DNA of 64,000 nt from Artemisia argyi. Lineage: Eukaryota > Streptophyta > Magnoliopsida > Asterales > Asteraceae. Shown one piece after another: positions 57,652-64,000 of this stretch. A model generated the notes under the pieces. That model was not told the DNA's origin and ran no database searches. It saw only the letters and a list, made by a program, of their open reading frames with translations. The stretch lies in NCBI GenBank assembly GCA_030686995.1, contig CM060692.1:9901465-9965464 (forward strand). The letters run 5' to 3'. Positions within the stretch are counted from its first letter, which is position 1. Every line of letters begins with the position of its first letter. Both the position numbers and the translations under genes were made by a program.

Positions 57652-59152
57652 ATGTGGAATGCTAAGAATCTAGTAATGGTCCTGAAATGTTTCCAAGAAG
57701 CATATGGCCTTCATGTTAATCTCGCAAAAAGCAAATTATATGGCATTGGTGTTAATTCAGAAGAAGTTAATAGAGCTGCTAATATCCTAAATTGTGGCTA
57801 CGACTCTCTCCCCTTTGTATACTTAGGGCTCCCAGTTGGAAAGAAAATGAATCGTGTGGAGAGTTGGTGTGACGTTATAACTCGATTTACAAATCATCTG
57901 TCCTCGTGGAAATCAAAAATTCTCTCCAAAGGAGGTCGCTTGACTTATACAAAAGCGGTCTTGGGTAGTCTTCCATTATTTTATTTTTCTATTTTTATAG
58001 ATCCTTCAAAGGTTCTTCATAAGTTAGAAAACATTCGTTCTCACTTCTTTTGGGGATTCAAAGATGGAAATAAGGGTATTTCATAGGTCAAGTGGAGCAA
58101 AGTCTACTCTAATAAAAATGTTGGGGGTTGGTTCCCTAAAAGCGTTGAATCTTGGTCTTTTGGACAAATGGAGATGGCGTTTTCTCAACGAACAAGAAGC
58201 TTTATGGAGAAAGGTAATATCGGTTCTTTATGAAAATGATGGTGGTTTCCAAAATATAACAGGTACAGGCCTTAATAAGGGTATATGGGATGGCATTGTA
58301 AGCTCTTCTTTGGCTATTGATGACGTGGGATTGGCTATTAGTCATTCGTTCATAAAGAAGGTTTCCAATGATGACTCGACTTTATTTTGGAAAGATTCTT
58401 GGGTAGCCCCTGGTCCTTATCTCAAGCTTCGCTTCCCGCGATTATATGCATTGGAAACTAATAAAGAAACTAAGGTTAAAGATAGATGGGTGAGATCTAA
58501 TGGAAGTGGCATCAGCTACTGGAATTGGAGATCTCATCCAAGAGGTCGTGTTCTTGATAACTTAAACTCTTTACAGACACTTCTAAATGGTACACAAATA
58601 AATGTTGGTTCCCCGGATAGATGGTTTTGGAATTATGATTCTAAGGGTATGGTTTTACTTAAGCGTTTAGCCTCCTTAATTAACAATCATATTCATTCTG
58701 AGGATTCTTCTGTTCCCCACCATAAATGGATTCCTTGGTTCCAATTAAAGTAAATCTTTGCGTCTGGAGAGCTGCTATGGATAGACTTCCTACCTATCCT
58801 AATTTGGCTATGAGAGGTGTCGTGCTTGCTTCTACAATATGTCCAATATGCAATATGGAAGAAGAATATGTTTCTCATTGATTCATAACATGTTCATTTT
58901 CAAATACAATATGGAAGAATTTAGGGAGATGGTGGAACATCTCACTTCCTCAGGTTGTCTCGGGAGGTGGAAATAGTAGTATCGCGAAAGCGTTTCATTC
59001 TTGTTTGGTTAATATGGATATGGAGAAACAACTATGTACATGCCTCGGGGGATCAAAAACCAAAGGTTCTCGCTGAGGATCTTTTTTCACAACTTCAAAG
59101 GTATTCATTAATTTGGATAGCAAACCGATCTTCTATGGCATCTAATGATTAG
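57652..59152 (+). pseudogene. LINE copy 2 thumb and C-terminal region
   Basis: Three pieces (57652-58086, 58064-58753, 58955-59152). They include NLAKSKLYGIGVN, GLPVGKKMNRVESW, LGSLKALNLGLL-type sequence and RWFWNYDSKGMV. TAG at 58084-58086 and the following frameshift are shared with copy 1. Confidence 0.85.
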
Positions 59153-59330
59153 TCGGCTTGGATATCGAACCCGTCAAGCTGCATATCTTGATCGGTTGGT
59201 TAGGCGCAAGTCTGGGGTTGTTTATTTTGATTCTTGTTTTGTATGACAAGTTAACGGTGTAATTAATCTGGCTCCTAGTTGGGTCCTCTAATATAATCGT
59301 TGCCGTTTTCAAATAAAAAAGAGTTGTTTT

Positions 59331-59684
59331 AAAACCTTCACACTTAAAAGTGTGAAACATATTCATGAATCTTCACACATAAAACTGTCAAAATATTTGC
59401 TACACCCAATTGATTCACAGATATACTAGTGTGAGGTTTTTTATTCTTTCACTTTAAAGTGTACGTTTAACCATGCTCTATTTTGCAGTAGTGTTTTGAA
59501 CCACATAGCTATTCTAATTAAAATTTTAATGCCTTTTAATACAAAAATGAAGAACAACAAAAACATAAAAATATACAATGATAAACTTGATTTCATATGC
59601 TTAACATCAAGTATGTATATATTATTCAATTTCATGAAAAAAAAAACCCCAAATTTTAAATTTCATTAAATTCTTACTCAATAC
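59331..59684. repeat. Downstream flank of LINE copy 2
   Basis: Matches 40773-40825 plus 48555-48840, that is, copy 1 with E removed. It holds the unbroken E target CTACACCCAATTG. Confidence 0.88.
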
Positions 59685-59837
59685 CAATGTTGCAAAAATC
59701 GTGAATCGGTACTGAGGCGGTCGAGGGCCGATTAGCGATTTTTGACCGATTAATCGGCCGATTAGCTTGTAAATCCCTCCAAGTTCCAGGGCTGATTACC
59801 GATTAATCGGCCGATTTGGCCGATTTTTGCAACGCTG
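59685..59837. mobile_element. hAT-like MITE, 153 bp
   Basis: Terminal inverted repeats CAATGTTGCAAAAATCG and CAGCGTTGCAAAAATCG (other strand), 17 bp with two mismatches. 8-bp duplications CTCAATAC (59677-59684) and CTCACTAC (59838-59845). The empty site is in copy 1 near 48835. Internal repeats of CCGATTAATCGG. Confidence 0.85.
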
Positions 59838-59924
59838 CTCACTACAATCATTCATTCTCAATCTAATTACAACCTACAAACCGCTCAATTACTTAACAAA
59901 TAACCACAAACCCTAAACAAAGCT

Positions 59925-59928
<4 letters not shown>

Positions 59929-60012
<84 letters not shown>
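59929..60012. repeat. (AT)n microsatellite
   Basis: About 84 bp. Confidence 0.95.
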
Positions 60013-60016
<4 letters not shown>

Positions 60017-60394
60017 GGGATCTAGTAAAAAGTAAATTAAAATAAGAAGTGGTGAGAAGTGACAAAAATTACGAATTTGAGATGCAAAGACTTGCATTAA
60101 ATGTATTTTTATTTATATAGATGTAACATCTTGAGTTTCGAAAGTTAATTTGATGTATAAATGGTGCAAATTGATTTTCATGATTTTGGCACATGTAGAT
60201 GAATAAAAAACAAGAGAAATCATGAAATGCATCTAATAACCGTATATGCATCTGATTAAAAGCTATAAAACACACTATGGTGCGTTATAATGCATCTAAG
60301 ATTATAGGGATGCTTCTAATTTAGGTCGGTGCAACTCGGATTTGTGGTTATAGATCTTCTTATTCGTTCTTATTTTAAGTAATATTTTTATTTG

Positions 60395-60397
<3 letters not shown>
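60013..60397. repeat. TA-flanked repeat block, copy 2
   Basis: Lies between two (AT)n tracts, begins GTAGGGATC and ends TTTGATCA. Matches 49455-49822. It resembles Micron-type elements that sit inside TA microsatellites (inference). No gene. Confidence 0.65.

Positions 60398-60445
<48 letters not shown>
60398..60445. repeat. (AT)n microsatellite
   Basis: About 48 bp. Confidence 0.95.
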
Positions 60446-60449
<4 letters not shown>

Positions 60450-60600
60450 GTAATCCAATAAGAAGAATAATTAAAATGAGAAGGATAAGAAGTAATTCTG
60501 CCACACATTTTAATTTGGGAGGGAAAATTTGAATGAAGATGCATCTATTTTTGTAGATTACTTCTTATCCTTCTTATTTTTATTATTCTTCTTATTTGAT

Positions 60601-60603
<3 letters not shown>
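60446..60603. mobile_element. MITE with ~45-bp inverted repeats inside (AT)n
   Basis: Left arm AATAAGAAGAATAATTAAAA leading to AGAAGGATAAGAAGTAAT; the right arm is its near-exact complement (60555-60600). It is flanked on both sides by AT repeat. Absent from copy 1, which has one continuous AT tract at 49823-49870. Confidence 0.8.
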
Positions 60604-60678
<75 letters not shown>

Positions 60679-60679
60679 A
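60604..60679. repeat. (AT)n(GT)n microsatellite
   Basis: AT repeat followed by a short GT run. Confidence 0.95.
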
Positions 60680-61601
60680 TGGTTAATGTGAGATCAAACT
60701 TAAAGTTTTATAAATAAGATCTAGTTTAAACAACCATTAAAAACAGTTATAAGTAACCATTTTAGCAATAATGCACAAAAGATAAAATACTAGTACAAAT
60801 TAACATGTTAGCAACTAATAACTAACTAGTACATGATTCTGGATTACTGATACACAATTAAAATTTTTATTCCGATACATCAAAATCTCAAAAAACTGTT
60901 ATATTATACATAAACTGATACACCTAATATATATCAATTATTAAATAAACTAATAAACATTACATGTCGAATCAAAGTATATCACCTATATTTCGTCAAT
61001 TTCAAAAAGAAAAACATCAGAGCTTTTAAAATTTAGTTGTAGCTAATAAAAATTTAATTTTTATTTTTAGGAGAGTGTCATTTGTCAAACTTTAACAAAG
61101 GTAACTAACTATTTCACAATATACCCTTTATAATATCACATGTTCTAAGCAGGACTCGAATTTATAACCGTTTTGATTGAGGAGCTTTTCACACAACGAG
61201 GGATACCATTGGGACACAAGCCCTTTGGTCCCCAATTAAAATTAATTCGTTGCTGCCGGCGTCAATTACGCCGCAGCCGCAATTGGTTCCGTCGCCGCCA
61301 ATAGTACCAGGTTTAGATTCATGTGTGTTATGTGTGCATGTAATTGGGTAAGTAGGTAGTGTTTGCGAGATTTTTCTTAACAACGATGATTACTATTGGT
61401 GTGTTTGTGTGTTTAAAGACAATGATTTTCATAGCTTTGTTAATGATGGAGACGATAAATTTGTGCGTGTTTGGTATTTAAGATGAAGGTATGTAAGGCT
61501 GCCCACAATGGGCCTGGATAATATCGATCGAGCACCTTGGCAACCGATTTAGAGATTGGTCGACTCCAATGTGGAGTATATTTGCAATATCGATTGAGCA
61601 T

Positions 61602-61646
<45 letters not shown>

Positions 61647-62400
61647 ATCGGTTGAGTTGTGGACCAATTATAAAACTAAACTTTCTTCCACTTTTCAAAA
61701 ATGTAACCACTGTGGCACTTGGGTGAATATGAGTTGAGAAGAGAGAAAACTGATGTGTCAGCCGGAAAGATGATGCAATAGAGGTCACCACTGTGTCTAG
61801 CATAATTCTTATATGTTATTGTGTTTGTGCTGTTTTTTATGAACCTGGGTATGTAATAAATATAGATGATTTTTTAATTATGTAAAAAAGATACAAAAAG
61901 TTGAAGGCGTGGAAGACAAAATTAGACATTCAACTTCGGTCAAGGACTAAGTTTGCTACCCGAAGATCCTCACAAAGATATTAGTTGCATTTTCAAAAGA
62001 ATGGAAACTGAACATGTAATTTGACTAAACTATAGAGACGGTTTTTGCTATTTATTCTTTACCACTATGTAAAAAGTATGAATAAAGGTGGACATTCTAA
62101 AATACACATTGATTTGATAATCAAATTACTGTAATATATGGAGAATAGTTCAATCATGAACTAGTAAGGGGTTATTCATTTTTTTTTTTTTTTTTTTTTT
62201 TTGAAAAATTATATTTCTTAAGAAACGTAAATAGTTAATTTATGAGTAAAGATTATTTGAGGACAAAACTTTATTTACATACGAAGGGACTAATCTTCAC
62301 ATTTCATCTTCTCTCCATCTTTATTTGATTTAATTGATGAGATTAATCCCAACAATTTAAAAAACATACTTTCATCTTTTTTTCTTTTCTTTTCTTTCAA
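60680..62400. other. Intergenic flank, copy 2
   Basis: 60680-60870 matches 49871-50060. The rest is not in copy 1. It includes a T run at 61596-61643 that creates poly-Lys/poly-Phe artefact ORFs and another at 62180-62202. No gene recognised. Confidence 0.6.
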
Positions 62401-62403
62401 ACA

Positions 62404-62690
62404 GTTAATCGTTAAGCGAAAAAAATATGCCGTTACGACGAGCAATTAATTATCTTTCTATAGATAGGCACTTTGATATATTTTCAATAATTTTTTTTTC
62501 ATTTTTTTCACGTTTTTTTCCTGGCCGAAAATATCACATGTGATATTTTTTTCAGCCAGAAAAAAAATATGAAAAAAACGAAATTTTGTTTTTTTGTCGA
62601 AAGCATATCAAAGTGCCCGTCTATAGAAAGATAATTAAATGCTCGTCGCGATGGTGTAATTATTTTCGCTTAACGATTAACGGTTTAAGA
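62404..62690. mobile_element. Fold-back MITE with ~80-bp arms
   Basis: Arms begin GTTAATCGTTAAGCGAAAA and end TTTTCGCTTAACGATTAAC. Inner arm parts AAAGATAATTAA and TTAATTATCTTT, and CACTTTGATAT and ATATCAAAGTG, also pair. The centre holds ATATCACATGTGATAT. No clear target duplication. Confidence 0.7.
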
Positions 62691-63120
62691 GATATTTAAA
62701 TTATAAAAAATGGGTGAAATATTAAAATGTTTTTAATCTCAACCATTTATTTCTTTTTAGATGGATGGTGGGGATGAGTCCTTTGGTATGTGAGTAATCT
62801 TTGGTTTCTAAAATAACTTGATTATTAACTTATTACACTATTGTAGAGAACATTTAATTATTTTTTATTAGAGGACATAATCATATATTTTTGACAAACT
62901 TATTTTTTGGTTTTCTTGGTAAAGTATTTTTTTTATATATATCACATGTGATATATATACCACTAATTTATAATTTCAAATATTAAACAAGTTGTCGTAA
63001 AATGGCTATAAATATTTGTTTAAATTTTCAAATGATTCATCGTTTTTGACATTGAAAAATACACATTTTCAACTTTCCAACTATCTATATATCACACCTA
63101 AGTTTTGAAGGGATGAGATT

Positions 63121-63308
63121 CTCTCAAGTTATTTATAACTTGATTGATGAAGTTGGCCAATTATCAACCATTGGATCAAATGCAATGGCTCAAATCAAGA
63201 GAACATGGGATGATTTGAGCCATTAGATTAACTATTGCAATGACTCAAATCAAAAGAAAATAGTTGATAATTGCAACTTGATCAATCAAGTTATAAATAA
63301 CTTGAGAG
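63121..63308. mobile_element. MITE with long inverted repeats (copy 2)
   Basis: 188 bp. CTCTCAAGTTATTTATAACT at the left is complementary to the right end, apart from single changes, over about 35 bp. Counterpart at 51093-51281. Confidence 0.8.
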
Positions 63309-64000
63309 GATATTTCTCCATTTTTGAACTTCCAAATCCATGCAATATATTCATAGAAGAGAGAGAAAATATAAATTTTTTTTATTGATAATCAAACCCG
63401 CTTAAATTATCACATGTGATATAATATTAATTTCTATATCCGAACAATTAGCATTATGTCATAAAATAATCATAAATATTAGCATAGAACTCTAAAAGAT
63501 TAACTATTTTATACATTAAAATATACATATCATCAACTTTTAAAATATACGGAGTACATAATATTCGAACCTCTAAATGAATACAGTTTATTTATAGAAG
63601 TTGACGAAAATAAAACAAAATTTTTATATTTAAACTCATTTAATATATCACACACATATGTAAACTTGAACAATCAAGATGTTATAAAATGAGCATAACT
63701 TTCAAAATTTTGTCTAATATGTTGGATCGAGTCTGCTACAATACCAACTCTTTTGAAAGTTTAAGCATCCACGATTTGTGACTTTTTCTAATTGACATCT
63801 ACGTCTCTATATCATTTGACAACTTATTCGTTTCGTTTTACCACTAGGTTGTCTCCGTTTCTATATGTTGTGTAGTTTGTTTCTACCAATACACCAACTT
63901 TGCTAGGCTTCAATAGCGGCGAAAACGGTGTGCAAGTGGCGTGGTCGAACAGGGTCTCACAATCTAAGGGGCTTCACTTTGTGTGTTTATGCTATATATA
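63309..64000. repeat. Duplicated flank, copy 2
   Basis: Matches 51282-51975, including the palindrome TCACATGTGA near 63410. It runs off the window end. Confidence 0.82.

Larger units (their letters stand above)
55742..59330 (+). mobile_element. LINE copy 2, without LTR insertions, dead
   Basis: Carries the same LINE as 139-287 / 2524-3586 / 38023-40820 in one piece and the same orientation. It lacks about 95 bp before the endonuclease and about 350 bp of RT. A short A-rich end (about 59310-59321) and downstream flank match copy 1. Confidence 0.9.

Noticed and set aside
55742..59330. LINE copy 2 as an independent LINE insertion
   Set aside because: Flanks beyond the poly(A) and an inactivating TAG are shared with copy 1, so duplication is the better reading.
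61440..61737. Poly-Lys and poly-Phe ORFs
   Set aside because: They arise from the T run at 61596-61643.

Overview
This window is plant nuclear repeat DNA, with no host gene that I can recognise. It is AT-rich and holds plant-type LTR retrotransposons, a plant L1-like LINE, hAT-like and fold-back MITEs and many (AT)n tracts. The Athila-like gag proteins and the upstream ORF remnant resemble, from memory, elements common in Asteraceae such as Tanacetum and Artemisia. That family assignment is an inference, not a search result.

The layout is a nest. A dead LINE (139-287, 2524-3586, 38023-40820) was broken first by a small non-autonomous LTR element T (288-2523, minus) and by a large element A (3587-38022, minus, TSD GTGGG). 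The left LTR of A was hit by B (4155-19896, minus, gag-only Copia-like), and the left LTR of B by C (4379-14572, plus, a Tat-type Gypsy). The right LTR of B carries a hAT-like element (18451-19264). The interior of A received a 3.35 kb solo LTR (23032-26385, TSD CATCT) and D (26557-34238, plus, Athila-like gag element, TSD CGAAC). Past the LINE poly(A), E (40826-48554, plus, TSD ACCCA), a younger sibling of D, split the flank. The element boundaries come from paired LTRs, target-site duplications and comparison with uninterrupted copies elsewhere in the window.

From about 55740 to the end the same LINE and its downstream flank occur again in the same orientation without the LTR insertions. 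The two LINE copies share an inactivating stop, so this is best read as a direct segmental duplication of a dead LINE plus flank, one copy of which grew to more than 50 kb by nested insertion. Between the copies lie low-complexity inverted arrays, a G-run hairpin, an 84-bp tandem duplication, and the 5' end of another LTR element G (53840 onward) with tandem repeats.

The most interesting signals are these. (1) Arrays of 11-bp palindromes with a CGSCG core sit just upstream of the TATA box in two unrelated LTR families, A and D/E. (2) C carries a four-exon antisense gene with its own TATA box. (3) Stops in C are mostly explained by C-to-T change. (4) A U5 hairpin shows one compensatory base pair between D and E. 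Nothing in the window encodes a complete autonomous element; E has the only long gag-protease-like ORF without an internal stop.
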